Positions 30,423-39,458 of a stretch of 64,000 nt of DNA are shown here, piece after piece; within the stretch, counting starts at the first letter, position 1, and every line of letters begins with the position of its first letter. The notes below the pieces were generated by a model, which worked only from the letters and a program-made list of their open reading frames with translations, was not told where the DNA came from and made no database searches. Origin of the DNA: CAG-964 sp902789345. GTDB lineage: Bacteria; Bacillota; Clostridia; Oscillospirales; Acutalibacteraceae. The DNA lies in the NCBI GenBank assembly GCA_052117325.1, contig JBQKJJ010000002.1; one strand, written 5' to 3'. Both the position numbers and the translations under genes were made by a program.

Positions 30423-32201
30423 TCAGCAGTTGTTTGGGCCGTTTGTACCTGTTGCGTTAAATACCAAGCCTCTTGAGCAGTCAAGCTTAACGGTTGTACC
30501 TGTTTTTAACAGCTTAGTTGCGTTTTTAGCGCCTATAATAACAGGCTTATCCAAAGCCATAGCAACAATAGCGGCGTGTGATGTTAGTCCGTCTTCCTCG
30601 GTAATAATGCCTCCGGCTGTTTTCAGCAGTGGCAAAATGTTGTTTGTAGTTTTATCTATTACCAAAATATCACCTGCGTTAAAGTTTGCCTGTGCCTCTT
30701 CTTCCGATTCGCATACGCACAGGTGGCCGCAGTATGTCTTTGTATTTACAGCAGTACCCGAAGCAAGCACATCACCAACCAGGTGAACCTTAAGCATATT
30801 TGTAGTACCCGATACACCCAAAGGAATGCCGGCAGTAATAACAGCAAGGTCACCGTTGTGTACCAAGCCCTCTCTTTGTGCAACCTTTACTACATGCTCA
30901 AACAGTGCGTCTGTGTTGCTTTGCTCCTCTACCATTATAGGAATAACACCCCAAGACAGGTTCATCTGTCTCCTTACCTTTGGCGATGTTGTACCGCAGA
31001 TAATAGGACAAGCCGGACGGTATTTTGAAATTTCTCTTGCAGTTAAACCGGACTTTGAAACCGTCATTATAGCTACAGCTCCTAGGTCGTGTGCTGTTGT
31101 ACAGGTTGCATGAGAAATAGCAGATGTAACATCAGGACGCTCTGTAATATCTCTTTTACTGAACTTCTTTATATAGTTAATGTCACGCTCTGTACGGCGG
31201 GCAATTATATCCATTGTGTGCAATGCCTCTACAGGGTATTCACCGGCAGCTGTTTCACCGCTAAGCATAATGGCGCTTGTACCGTCGTAAATAGCGTTAG
31301 CTACATCGGTTGCCTCTGCTCTTGTAGGGCGAGGGTTTTTAATCATAGAGTCAAGCATCTGTGTTGCTGTAATAACCTGCTTGCCTGCCTCATATGCTTT
31401 TTTAATAAGCTTTTTCTGAATAACCGGTACATCTTCAAGAGGAATTTCAACACCCATATCGCCTCTTGCTACCATGATACCGTCAGATGCTCTTATAATT
31501 TCGTCTATATTTTGAACGCCCTGCTCGTTTTCGATTTTTGCAACAATTCGCATATTATCGCAGTTGTTAAGAGCAAGCTCCTGTCTTAGCTGGAAAATAT
31601 CTTCAGGTGTTCTTGTAAACGACGCTGCTATAAAGTCAAGGTCCTGCTCAACGCCAAAGGCAATGTCAGCCTTGTCTACATCGCTTATAAACGGCAGCGA
31701 CAAGCTAACGCCGGGTACATTAATACCCTTATGCGAAGCAATATAGCCCTCGTTTACAACCTTACATTCAATGCTTGTTTTTGTTAGGTTTTGTACCACC
31801 ATTTCAATCAAGCCGTCGTCTACCAAAATCTTGTCACCTGTTTTAAGGTCTTTCGGCAAGCCCTTAAAGGTAATGGAACAGCACTTGTTGTCACCCAGAC
31901 ATTCATTTGTAGTAAATGTAAATATCTGTCCTGTCTGCAAAAGCTCTCTGCCGTTTTTAAAGTTACCTGTTCTTATTTCAGGGCCTTTTGTATCCAACAG
32001 AATGGCAACAGGCATTCCCAGCTCTTCTCTCAGCTTTTTTATTTTATCTATTCTAACCTTTTGTTCCTCATGAGTGCCGTGGGACATATTGATTCTGGCA
32101 ACATTCATACCGCCCTCAATAAGCAGACGCAATACATTGTCGTCGTCGGTAGCCGGACCCATAGTACAAATAATTTTAGTCTTTCTTGTTTCACTTAGCA
32201 T
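30423..32201 (-). CDS. pyk: Pyruvate kinase with C-terminal PEP-utilising domain
   Basis: Final ATP-forming step of glycolysis. The 592-residue protein has the catalytic barrel (TMGPATDD start, the K/E/D active-site strand IVAKIENEQGVQN and MVARGDMGVEIP near 245-255, ATQMLDSM), the allosteric C domain, and an extra ~90-residue PEP-utiliser swivel domain (EEDGLTSHAAIVAM near residue 550), as in Bacillus-type enzymes. The ATG at 32201 has AAGGAGG nine bases upstream; the TTG reading at 32210 lies inside that site. Own promoter at 32234-32262. Confidence 0.97.
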   Translation of the reverse strand: MLSETRKTKIICTMGPATDDDNVLRLLIEGGMNVARINMSHGTHEEQKVRIDKIKKLREELGMPVAILLDTKGPEIRTGNFKNGRELLQTGQIFTFTTNECLGDNKCCSITFKGLPKDLKTGDKILVDDGLIEMVVQNLTKTSIECKVVNEGYIASHKGINVPGVSLSLPFISDVDKADIAFGVEQDLDFIAASFTRTPEDIFQLRQELALNNCDNMRIVAKIENEQGVQNIDEIIRASDGIMVARGDMGVEIPLEDVPVIQKKLIKKAYEAGKQVITATQMLDSMIKNPRPTRAEATDVANAIYDGTSAIMLSGETAAGEYPVEALHTMDIIARRTERDINYIKKFSKRDITERPDVTSAISHATCTTAHDLGAVAIMTVSKSGLTAREISKYRPACPIICGTTSPKVRRQMNLSWGVIPIMVEEQSNTDALFEHVVKVAQREGLVHNGDLAVITAGIPLGVSGTTNMLKVHLVGDVLASGTAVNTKTYCGHLCVCESEEEAQANFNAGDILVIDKTTNNILPLLKTAGGIITEEDGLTSHAAIVAMALDKPVIIGAKNATKLLKTGTTVKLDCSRGLVFNATGTNGPNNC

Positions 32202-32233
32202 TATGTGCAACCTCCTTATAAACTACTAGCAAT

Positions 32234-32262
32234 ATTATACAACAGCACTTTAAAAATAACAA
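32234..32262 (-). promoter_or_regulatory. Promoter of pyruvate kinase
   Basis: On the minus strand TTGTTA (32262-32257), 17 bases, TATAAT (32239-32234), 33 bases before the ATG. Confidence 0.7.
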
Positions 32263-32464
32263 TTCTTTTTTAAAGAAATATCTTTCACAGAAAATTATTT
32301 TGCATATACTAATGTAAATTTTAAGTGAAGTTTTATAGAATTTTATACGAAATTTAAACTTTACGCAGACAACAAGGTGTAAGGCACTATATATGTAAGC
32401 TTTTGCAAAATTTTTAGGCTAATTTACAAAATTAATATTTTACCTTGGCTGTCAAATAATATAC

Positions 32465-32493
32465 TTGACAAGCAGGTTAATGTTGTGTATAAT
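32465..32493 (+). promoter_or_regulatory. Promoter of ylxM-ffh-rpsP-khpA
   Basis: Consensus TTGACA (32465-32470), 17 bases, TATAAT (32488-32493), 48 bases before ylxM. The rest of the 340-base divergent gap is A/T-rich without other recognisable sites. Confidence 0.85.
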
Positions 32494-32541
32494 ATCTAGC
32501 AGTGTAAAGAAAATTGCTTTACAGAAGTTTGGAGTGGTGAG

Positions 32542-32910
32542 ATGGATAAAAAATTGACAATATCACTGTTGCTGGACTTTTACGGACAGGTGTTGTCCGA
32601 AAAGCAATTTCAGATAATGGACTACTATTATAACGATGACCTGTCTTTAAGAGAAATATCTGAAATACTGGGTATTACAAGGCAGGGAGTACACGACACA
32701 ATAAAACGGTCAGAGGCTTTTTTAGAGGAGCTTGAACAGTCCCTTGGGCTGTATGCAAAGTGGCAAAGGCTTCAACAGCAGCTTGAAAGCATTGAGAGTG
32801 CTGTTAAAGAAATTACCTGCGAAAATGACCGCTTGTGTAAAAATGAAGCTATAAAAAACAACTGCCTGGTAATTGAACAGGCAATAGACGATATGAAAAA
32901 CAATTTTTAA
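32542..32910 (+). CDS. ylxM: YlxM family SRP-associated DNA-binding-like protein
   Basis: Protein of 122 residues with a sigma-factor-like helix-turn-helix (LSLREISEILGITRQGVHDTIKRSEAFL near residues 34-61) and a C-terminal helix. YlxM is regularly encoded just before ffh and is reported to modulate SRP activity. Start at 32542 with GGAGTGG; 17 bases before ffh. Confidence 0.93.
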   Translation: MDKKLTISLLLDFYGQVLSEKQFQIMDYYYNDDLSLREISEILGITRQGVHDTIKRSEAFLEELEQSLGLYAKWQRLQQQLESIESAVKEITCENDRLCKNEAIKNNCLVIEQAIDDMKNNF

Positions 32911-32927
32911 CCGAAAGGGTGATTTCT

Positions 32928-34295
32928 TTGGCATTTGAGGGTTTATCAGAAAAGCTAAGTGCCGCATTTAAAAAGCTGCGTTCAAAGGGTAAGCTTACAG
33001 AAAACGATGTTAAAGAAGCTATGCGTGAGGTTCGCCTTGCTTTGTTGGAAGCCGATGTAAACTATAAGGTTGCCAAGGACTTTACAAAGCGTGTTTCGGA
33101 GCGTGCAATAGGCTCTGATGTTATGGAAAGCCTAACGCCTGCACAAATGGTTATAAAAATTGTAAATGAAGAGCTTACAGCGCTTATGGGCGGCGACGAA
33201 GTTCGCATAAAATGGGCGTCAAAGCCACCTACAGTTATTATGATGTGCGGCTTGCAGGGTTCTGGTAAAACCACCCACACCGGCAAGCTGGCAAAAATGC
33301 TGAAAAAAGAGGGACACAGACCTTTGGCTGTAGCCTGCGACATTTACAGGCCGGCGGCTATTGAGCAGTTAAAGGTTGTAGCCAAAAGCGTAGATGTTCC
33401 TGTTTTTGAAATGGGTAAAACAAGCCCTGTAAAAATAGCGAAAGAGGCTGTAAAGCACGCCAAAGACTACGGCAACGATGTAGTTATTTTGGATACTGCC
33501 GGCAGACTGCATATAGACGAAGAGCTTATGGGTGAGCTCGCCGACATAAAGAAAGAGGTTGACCCACAGGAGATTCTGTTGGTTGTAGACTCTATGACAG
33601 GTCAGGACGCAGTTAATGTTGCAAAGTCCTTTAACGACCTGCTTGACATTACAGGCGTAGTTTTAACAAAGCTTGACGGCGACACCCGTGGCGGTGCAGC
33701 ACTGTCTGTAAGGGCAGTAACCGGCAAACCTATAAAGTATGCCGGCGTAGGCGAAAAGCTAAGCGACCTTGAGGTTTTCCACCCTGACAGAATGGCAAGC
33801 CGTATTCTTGGTATGGGCGATATGCTTACTCTTATAGAAGAAGCCGAAGACAAGCTAGACCAGAAGAAAGCCGAAGAAATGGCTCAAAAGCTGGCTAAGA
33901 ATAAATTTGATTTAAACGACCTGCTTGACCAATTTGCCCAGATAAAGCGTATGGGCCCAATAAAGGGCATACTGTCAAAGATTCCGGGCGTAGACAGCGG
34001 CAAGCTGGACAGCATGGATATAGACGACAGAATAATGGACAGGAATGCTGCAATTATACTGTCTATGACAAAAGAAGAAAGAGAAAAGCCGTCAGTAATT
34101 AATCCTTCACGAAAAAAGAGAATTGCCGCAGGCTGCGGTATGAAGGTAGAGGATGTAAACCGCTTGCTAAAGCAGTTTGAGCAGATGCAAAAGGTTATGA
34201 AGCAAATGGGCGGCAAAAAGGGTAAAAAACGCCGCTTTAAAAACTTGCCGGGCTTAGGCGGTGCTATGGGCGGAAACCCATTTGGCAAAATGTAA
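32928..34295 (+). CDS. ffh: Signal recognition particle protein Ffh
   Basis: SRP54 GTPase of 455 residues that delivers nascent membrane proteins. It has an N domain (1-90), G domain with GLQGSGKTTHTGKLAK near 108, DTAGRLHIDEELM, TKLDGDTRGGAAL near 245, and a Met-rich M domain (about 325-455) with FEQMQKVMKQMGG that binds SRP RNA. The start is TTG at 32928 (MAFEGLSEKL), eight bases after AAAGGGTG; a GTG three codons earlier overlaps that site. The SRP RNA itself is not clearly present except for the variant element at 30222. Confidence 0.97.
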   Translation: MAFEGLSEKLSAAFKKLRSKGKLTENDVKEAMREVRLALLEADVNYKVAKDFTKRVSERAIGSDVMESLTPAQMVIKIVNEELTALMGGDEVRIKWASKPPTVIMMCGLQGSGKTTHTGKLAKMLKKEGHRPLAVACDIYRPAAIEQLKVVAKSVDVPVFEMGKTSPVKIAKEAVKHAKDYGNDVVILDTAGRLHIDEELMGELADIKKEVDPQEILLVVDSMTGQDAVNVAKSFNDLLDITGVVLTKLDGDTRGGAALSVRAVTGKPIKYAGVGEKLSDLEVFHPDRMASRILGMGDMLTLIEEAEDKLDQKKAEEMAQKLAKNKFDLNDLLDQFAQIKRMGPIKGILSKIPGVDSGKLDSMDIDDRIMDRNAAIILSMTKEEREKPSVINPSRKKRIAAGCGMKVEDVNRLLKQFEQMQKVMKQMGGKKGKKRRFKNLPGLGGAMGGNPFGKM

Positions 34296-34358
34296 TTTTA
34301 GTATTCATCCAAGAAATTGGTGAAGATATATGTTTAATTTTTCCGGAGGTGAAAGATA

Positions 34359-34601
34359 ATGGTAAAAATCAGACTAAGACGCATGGGTGCAAAGAAATCT
34401 CCATTCTACCGTGTAGTTGTTGCTGACTCAAGATACCCAAGAGACGGTCGTTTTATCGAGGAAATCGGTTACTACAACCCAATGGTTAATCCTGAGGAAG
34501 TAAATGTTGACGCTGAAAAGGCTAAGAAGTGGATTTCTAACGGTGCACAAATGACTGATACAGTTAAGCTGCTTTTCAAGAAGCACAATGTACTTGACTA
34601 A
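34359..34601 (+). CDS. rpsP: 30S ribosomal protein S16
   Basis: Eighty residues with the canonical start MVKIRLRRMGAKKSPFYRVVVADSR and the usual length. GGAGG seven bases before ATG. Follows ffh and precedes khpA as in most Firmicutes. Confidence 0.98.
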   Translation: MVKIRLRRMGAKKSPFYRVVVADSRYPRDGRFIEEIGYYNPMVNPEEVNVDAEKAKKWISNGAQMTDTVKLLFKKHNVLD

Positions 34602-34627
34602 TCCTTAGTAACAAAAGGAGTTCAACT

Positions 34628-34861
34628 ATGGAGCAATTATTAATTACTATTGCGCAGGGTCTTGTTGAAAACCCTGAAAGCGTAAAGGTTGATACTGACG
34701 AGCCAAACGAAAACGGTGTAATCGTGTATCACCTACATGTTGCTGAAAGTGATATGGGCAGAATAATCGGCAAGCAGGGCAGAATTGCAAAGGCAATTCG
34801 CACAATTGCAAGATCAACTGCTGTCAGAAGCAACACTAAGGTAATGGTTGAAATAGACTAA
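34628..34861 (+). CDS. khpA: KH-domain RNA-binding protein KhpA
   Basis: Seventy-seven residues forming one type II KH domain with the GxxG loop in GRIIGKQGR near residue 56. KhpA partners KhpB (Jag/EloR) in Firmicutes and affects cell elongation and RNA binding. AAAGGAG precedes the ATG. Last gene of the ffh operon. Confidence 0.94.
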   Translation: MEQLLITIAQGLVENPESVKVDTDEPNENGVIVYHLHVAESDMGRIIGKQGRIAKAIRTIARSTAVRSNTKVMVEID

Positions 34862-34871
34862 TTACATTGGG

Positions 34872-34951
34872 GCGTATCTGAAAACAAAAAATATATGAGC
34901 AGTCCTTACGGATAAATCATTTATTTTCAGTTTTCAGATACGCTCATTTTT
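34872..34951 (+). terminator. Terminator of the ffh operon
   Basis: GCGTATCTGAAAAC (34872-34885) pairs perfectly with GTTTTCAGATACGC (34930-34943), followed by TCATTTTTT. The loop is unusually long (44 bases). Confidence 0.75.
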
Positions 34952-34971
34952 TATAAAAATATTTCTGCACA

Positions 34972-35006
34972 AAAACAGCGACCTGTAAAAAGCAAGCCGC
35001 TGTTTT
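34972..35006 (-). terminator. Terminator of the ABC exporter operon
   Basis: AAAACAGCG (34972-34980) pairs with CGCTGTTTT (34998-35006); on the minus strand TTTTT follows. A second hairpin, GCCTTTAGG/CCTAAAGGC (35032-35062), lies closer to the stop. Confidence 0.65.
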
Positions 35007-35081
35007 GTATTTTCGGATATTTTAAGCTACAGCCTTTAGGCAAGTAGATAAAACCTAAAGGCAATATAAATTTGTATAGCC

Positions 35082-36995
35082 TTATTCAAGCTCAAAAGCG
35101 CCAGTGCAAAGCTGGTAGTACTTTCCGTGCTGTTCCAAAAGCTGTTGGTGTGTGCCGCGCTCAATAATTCTGCCGTGCTCAAGCACCATTATAACATCAC
35201 TGTTTTTAACGGTTGAAAGTCTGTGGGCTATTACAAATACGGTTCTGCCCTTCATCAGACTGTCCATACCTGCCTGAACAATAGACTCTGTTCTGGTATC
35301 AATAGACGATGTAGCCTCGTCAAGAATCATTACAGGTGGGTTTGCAACTGCCGCACGGGCAATGGATATAAGCTGCTTTTGTCCCTGTGAAAGGCTTCCG
35401 CCGTCACCGGTTATCATAGTGTTGTAGCCGTCAGGCAGCATTTGTATAAAGCCGTCTGCATTTGCAAGCTTTGCTGCAGCTATTACTTCTTCGTCTGTTG
35501 CATCCAGCTTGCCGTAACGAATGTTTTCCATAATTGTTCCGGTAAACAGGTTTACATCCTGTAAAACAATGCCCAAAGAATGTCTTAGGTCTACCTTATT
35601 AATTTTATTTATATTAATGCCGTCATATCGTATTTTACCGTCGTCAATATCATAAAAACGGTTAATCAGGTTTGTAATAGTTGTTTTACCTGCGCCTGTT
35701 GAACCTACAAAGGCAATTTTCTGTCCCGGCTTAGCGTACAAATCAATATCGTGTAAAACCGGTTTGTCAGGCACATAGCTAAAGTCTACATCGTGCATTA
35801 CAACCTCGCCCTTCATTGGGGTGTAGGTTACTGTTCCGTCACCGTGAGGGTGCTTCCACGCCCAAGTACCGGTGCGCTCCTTGCACTCTGTAATTTTGTC
35901 ACCGTCAATTTTTGCACGAACAAGTGTTACATAGCCGTCGTTTACCTCCGGCTCCTCGTCCATTAGTGTGAATATACGGTTAGCACCTGCCATAGCCATA
36001 ATAACCATATTCATTTGCTGTGAAACCTGAGAAATAGGTTGCATAAAGCTTCGGCTAAGGTTTAGGAATGAAGCAATGGCACCCAGTGTAATAGCGCCTG
36101 TACCAACAGCTACCACACCGCCCACTATAGCAAGAACAACATACAGCATATAGCCTATGTTGCCCATCATAGGCATTAGCGAGCTTGCAAAGGCATTAGC
36201 TTTAAAGGCATTTTGCGCCAGCTCCTCGTTTTTCTTGTCAAACTCTTCCTTTGCTTTTTCTTCGTGGTTAAATACTTTAACAACCTTTTGACCGTTAATA
36301 AGCTCCTCAATGTAGCCGTTTACATTACCAAGGGATTCCTGCTGTGCCATAAAATACTTACCGCTTTTACCGGTAACCTTTTTAACGGCAATCAGCATTA
36401 AAGCTAAGAACACTGCTACAACCAATGTCAGCTGCCAGCTGGTAATAATCATTGTTATAATGATAGCCGCCAAGGTTATAATTGACGAAAACATTTGCGG
36501 CAAGCTTTGTGAAAGCATCTGTCTTAAAGTATCGGCATCGTTTGTATAGTGGGACATAATGTCGCCGTGGGAATGGGTGTCAAAATATTTAATAGGCAGC
36601 TTCTGCATTTTTTCAAACATTTCGTCACGAATTTCCTTTAGAATCTTTTGGCTCATAACGCCCATTAATCTCATATATAAATACGAGCTGACAATACCTA
36701 CTAGGAAAATGCCGATCATAGTAATTATAAGCTTAGCCATACCTGTCAGCACAGGGTTTGTACTGCCCAGTGCCGGCGTAATATAGTCGTCGATTAACAG
36801 CTGTAAGAAAACTGACGATGCAACATTGGTAAGTGAGCTTAATATTATGCATACAGCAACCACTATAATGGTTACCTTGTGCTTTAACAAATAGCTAAGC
36901 AATCGCTTTACTGTTTTACCCTCAAGTTTTTGGTTAGGGAGCCTTACTCCCTTTGGAATTTTACCCTGGGGCATTTTAGCCTGTTGTTGTGCCAT
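35082..36995 (-). CDS. ABC exporter half-transporter B (ATP-binding/permease)
   Basis: Type IV exporter half of 637 residues: six transmembrane helices (about 30-340) and a C-terminal nucleotide-binding domain with Walker A VGSTGAGKTT near residue 432, LSQGQKQ signature near 537 and MILDEATSSID near 558. A segment between the two parts (about 350-395, CKERTGTWAWKHPHGDG) is an insertion. It overlaps the stop of the first half-transporter by one base (TAATG), so the two form a heterodimer, similar in plan to multidrug exporters such as EfrAB or BmrCD. The signature is LSQGQ rather than LSGGQ. Substrate unknown; the MarR regulator suggests a toxic compound. Confidence 0.93.
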   Translation of the reverse strand: MAQQQAKMPQGKIPKGVRLPNQKLEGKTVKRLLSYLLKHKVTIIVVAVCIILSSLTNVASSVFLQLLIDDYITPALGSTNPVLTGMAKLIITMIGIFLVGIVSSYLYMRLMGVMSQKILKEIRDEMFEKMQKLPIKYFDTHSHGDIMSHYTNDADTLRQMLSQSLPQMFSSIITLAAIIITMIITSWQLTLVVAVFLALMLIAVKKVTGKSGKYFMAQQESLGNVNGYIEELINGQKVVKVFNHEEKAKEEFDKKNEELAQNAFKANAFASSLMPMMGNIGYMLYVVLAIVGGVVAVGTGAITLGAIASFLNLSRSFMQPISQVSQQMNMVIMAMAGANRIFTLMDEEPEVNDGYVTLVRAKIDGDKITECKERTGTWAWKHPHGDGTVTYTPMKGEVVMHDVDFSYVPDKPVLHDIDLYAKPGQKIAFVGSTGAGKTTITNLINRFYDIDDGKIRYDGININKINKVDLRHSLGIVLQDVNLFTGTIMENIRYGKLDATDEEVIAAAKLANADGFIQMLPDGYNTMITGDGGSLSQGQKQLISIARAAVANPPVMILDEATSSIDTRTESIVQAGMDSLMKGRTVFVIAHRLSTVKNSDVIMVLEHGRIIERGTHQQLLEQHGKYYQLCTGAFELE

Positions 36996-38737
36996 TAATC
37001 TTCATCTCCATTCTTCTGAGAATAATACACTTCACTGTAAATCTTGTTATTGTCAACCAGCTGTTGGTGTGTTCCTACAGCGTCTATACAGCCGTTGTTC
37101 ATAACAATAATTTTGTCTGCGTTTTGTACTGAAGCTACACGCTGTGCAATAATGATTTTTGTAGTATCAGGAATTTCCTCTGCAAACGCCTGTCTGATAA
37201 GAGCGTCTGTTTTTGTATCTACCGCACTTGTTGAGTCGTCCAGTATAAGTACCTTTGGTTTTTTCAGCAATGCCCTTGCAATACAAAGTCTTTGCTTTTG
37301 ACCGCCGGAAACATTGGCGCCCCCCTGCTCAATATATGTGTCATACTTATCCGGGAAGCTTTCTATGAATTCCTCTGCCTGTGCCAGCTTACAAACATGC
37401 TTAATCTGTTCATCGGTGGCGTTTTCGTCACCCCAACGCAGATTTTCCTTAATTGTACCGGAAAACAGCACATTCTTTTGAAGCACTACAGATACGGCGT
37501 CACGCAGCACCTTAACATCATAATCTCTTACATCTACATCGCCAACCTTAACCGAGCCTGTAGAAACATCGTACAGTCTTGAAATAAGCTGTATCAGGCT
37601 TGATTTTGACGAGCCTGTTCCGCCGATAATACCTATTGTTTCGCCTGATTTTATGTTAAGGTTAATATTCTTTAGGCAATAGTTGTCGCTGTCCTTTTTG
37701 TAAGCAAAGTTTACATTTTCGAATGATATGTCACCGTTCTTTACCTCTGTTACAGGATTTTCAGGAGAGTGAATATCGCTTTCTTCGTTCAATATTTCTG
37801 AAACTCTCTCTATAGACGCCTTTGACATAGTAAGCATAATAATAATCATTGTTACCATCATTAGGCTCATAAGAATTTGTGTAGCATAGGTAATAAGGCT
37901 CATTAGTTGACCTGTAGTAAAGCCAACCTGCGGGTTATTGCCTGACGCTATAATCATTCTTGCACCAAACCATGAAATCAGGATGATACTTCCGTACAAA
38001 CAAAACATCATAACAGGCGAAGCTCCTGCCATAAGCTTTTCTGCCGTTGCAAAATCCTTAAATATAATTCCCGATATGCCTTTGAACTTCTTTACTTCGT
38101 AGTCTTCTCTTACAAAAGACTTAACTACTCGTATGCCTCTTACATTTTCCTGAACAACATTATTCAGCTTGTCGTAGGTTTTAAACACTCTGCGGAAAAT
38201 AGGGTTTACTACCTTTATGAATATAAACATTACAACAGCTATAATAGGCACGCAGGCTACATACACCCACGCCAGCTGTGCATTAATTGTAAATGAAGCT
38301 ACAATAGCTACTATAAACATTATAGGCGCACGCACCGCTATAACCAATGACATTTGATAAGCGTTCTGAATATTGGTTACATCGGTTGTCAGTCGTGTTA
38401 CTATACTTGAGGTTGAAAACTTGTCAATATTTGAAAAGGAATAATTCTGCACTTTGTAGAACATATCCTTACGCAGGTTTTTAGCGAAGCCTGTTGCCGC
38501 CTTTGACACTGTAATACTTCCCACTACGCCAAAGGTAAATGACAATATAGTGAAACCAACAAGTATTAAGCCCATTTTCCATACATAATCCATATCGCCC
38601 TTATCTATACCATAGTCGATAAGGTCTGCCATATACAGGGGAATAAGCACCTCCATAATTACTTCGGCAATTTTTAAAATTGGAGTAATTATAGATACCC
38701 ACTTATATTCCCTTACACTCTTTAATAATGTAAACAT
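36995..38737 (-). CDS. ABC exporter half-transporter A (ATP-binding/permease)
   Basis: Exporter half of 580 residues: six helices (about 15-310), then the nucleotide-binding domain with Walker A IGGTGSSKSS near 370, signature VSGGQKQ near 472 and LILDDSTSAVD near 493. The residue after Walker B is Asp rather than Glu (LDDSTS), the degenerate catalytic site expected in one half of an asymmetric heterodimer. The Walker A has SSKSS instead of SGKST, another deviation. Start at 38737 with AGGAGG; first structural gene after the MarR regulator (42-base gap). Confidence 0.93.
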   Translation of the reverse strand: MFTLLKSVREYKWVSIITPILKIAEVIMEVLIPLYMADLIDYGIDKGDMDYVWKMGLILVGFTILSFTFGVVGSITVSKAATGFAKNLRKDMFYKVQNYSFSNIDKFSTSSIVTRLTTDVTNIQNAYQMSLVIAVRAPIMFIVAIVASFTINAQLAWVYVACVPIIAVVMFIFIKVVNPIFRRVFKTYDKLNNVVQENVRGIRVVKSFVREDYEVKKFKGISGIIFKDFATAEKLMAGASPVMMFCLYGSIILISWFGARMIIASGNNPQVGFTTGQLMSLITYATQILMSLMMVTMIIIMLTMSKASIERVSEILNEESDIHSPENPVTEVKNGDISFENVNFAYKKDSDNYCLKNINLNIKSGETIGIIGGTGSSKSSLIQLISRLYDVSTGSVKVGDVDVRDYDVKVLRDAVSVVLQKNVLFSGTIKENLRWGDENATDEQIKHVCKLAQAEEFIESFPDKYDTYIEQGGANVSGGQKQRLCIARALLKKPKVLILDDSTSAVDTKTDALIRQAFAEEIPDTTKIIIAQRVASVQNADKIIVMNNGCIDAVGTHQQLVDNNKIYSEVYYSQKNGDED

Positions 38738-38779
38738 ATAATCCTCCTAGTATATTTCTAATATATTTATAACGCACCC

Positions 38780-39244
38780 TTATAACATAGAATGCAGATT
38801 ATCTTTTATTATGCCTGCAACACGAATGAAAGCCTCATAGTCCTCAGGATCCACTCCCCTTAAAGCTTGACTGTCAATATGTTGTAAACTTGCAACTATA
38901 ATTTTATGCTTTTCTCTTCCTTTTTCCGTCACCACTATCTTTTTCAGCCTTGCATCGTGCTCAACCTCTATACGCTTAATATACCCGTTATTTTCCATAC
39001 TCTTTACAATAGCAGTTACTGCCGAACGGGTTACCGCAAATTCCTTTTCAATGTCACGCTGATAAATATCCCTGGAATTATTATGGCACAAATACCCCAA
39101 AATCCAACCATGCATCATGGTGCAGTGGTCGATATTCAGCTTTTTTCCCTGCTGAATGGTCACCCTCATTAAAAAATTATTTATAGATCTTAACAGTTTA
39201 CCTGCCTTTGAGGGGTCTTCAACATATAATTTACTGTCGCTCAT
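38780..39244 (-). CDS. MarR-family regulator of the ABC exporter
   Basis: Protein of 154 residues with a MarR winged helix (IYQRDIEKEFAVTRSAVTAIVKSMENNGYIKRIEVEHDARLKKIVVTEKG near 58-107). The ATG at 39244 has AAGGAGG; the longer reading to 39295 would run into the operator. It is first in the operon with the two exporter halves, a standard arrangement for ligand-relieved repression of drug efflux. Confidence 0.92.
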   Translation of the reverse strand: MSDSKLYVEDPSKAGKLLRSINNFLMRVTIQQGKKLNIDHCTMMHGWILGYLCHNNSRDIYQRDIEKEFAVTRSAVTAIVKSMENNGYIKRIEVEHDARLKKIVVTEKGREKHKIIVASLQHIDSQALRGVDPEDYEAFIRVAGIIKDNLHSML

Positions 39245-39278
39245 AATAACACCTCCTTTGTAATGTTTACTACTTAAC

Positions 39279-39323
39279 TGTTTAGTGCTGAACAATTATA
39301 GCACCATAAATATCCAAAGTCAA
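39279..39323 (-). promoter_or_regulatory. Promoter and operator of the exporter operon
   Basis: On the minus strand TTGACT (39323-39318), 17 bases, TATAAT (39300-39295). The imperfect palindrome TGTTTAGTGCTGAACA (39279-39294) lies directly downstream over the start site. Confidence 0.7.
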
Positions 39324-39402
39324 CAGATATTTGTCAAACAATTTTTAATGAATTATTAACAAAGCATAGCATATATTTTTATAAAAAATTACAAAAAATA
39401 AG

Positions 39403-39433
39403 GGCTTACAGAATATATAATACTCTGTAAGCC
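39403..39433 (-). terminator. Terminator after the DHHW protein gene
   Basis: GGCTTACAGA/TCTGTAAGCC (39433-39403 on the minus strand) followed by CTTATTTTTTG. Confidence 0.8.
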
Positions 39434-39458
39434 TGTTGTTTTATTCTGTTGTGTGCTG

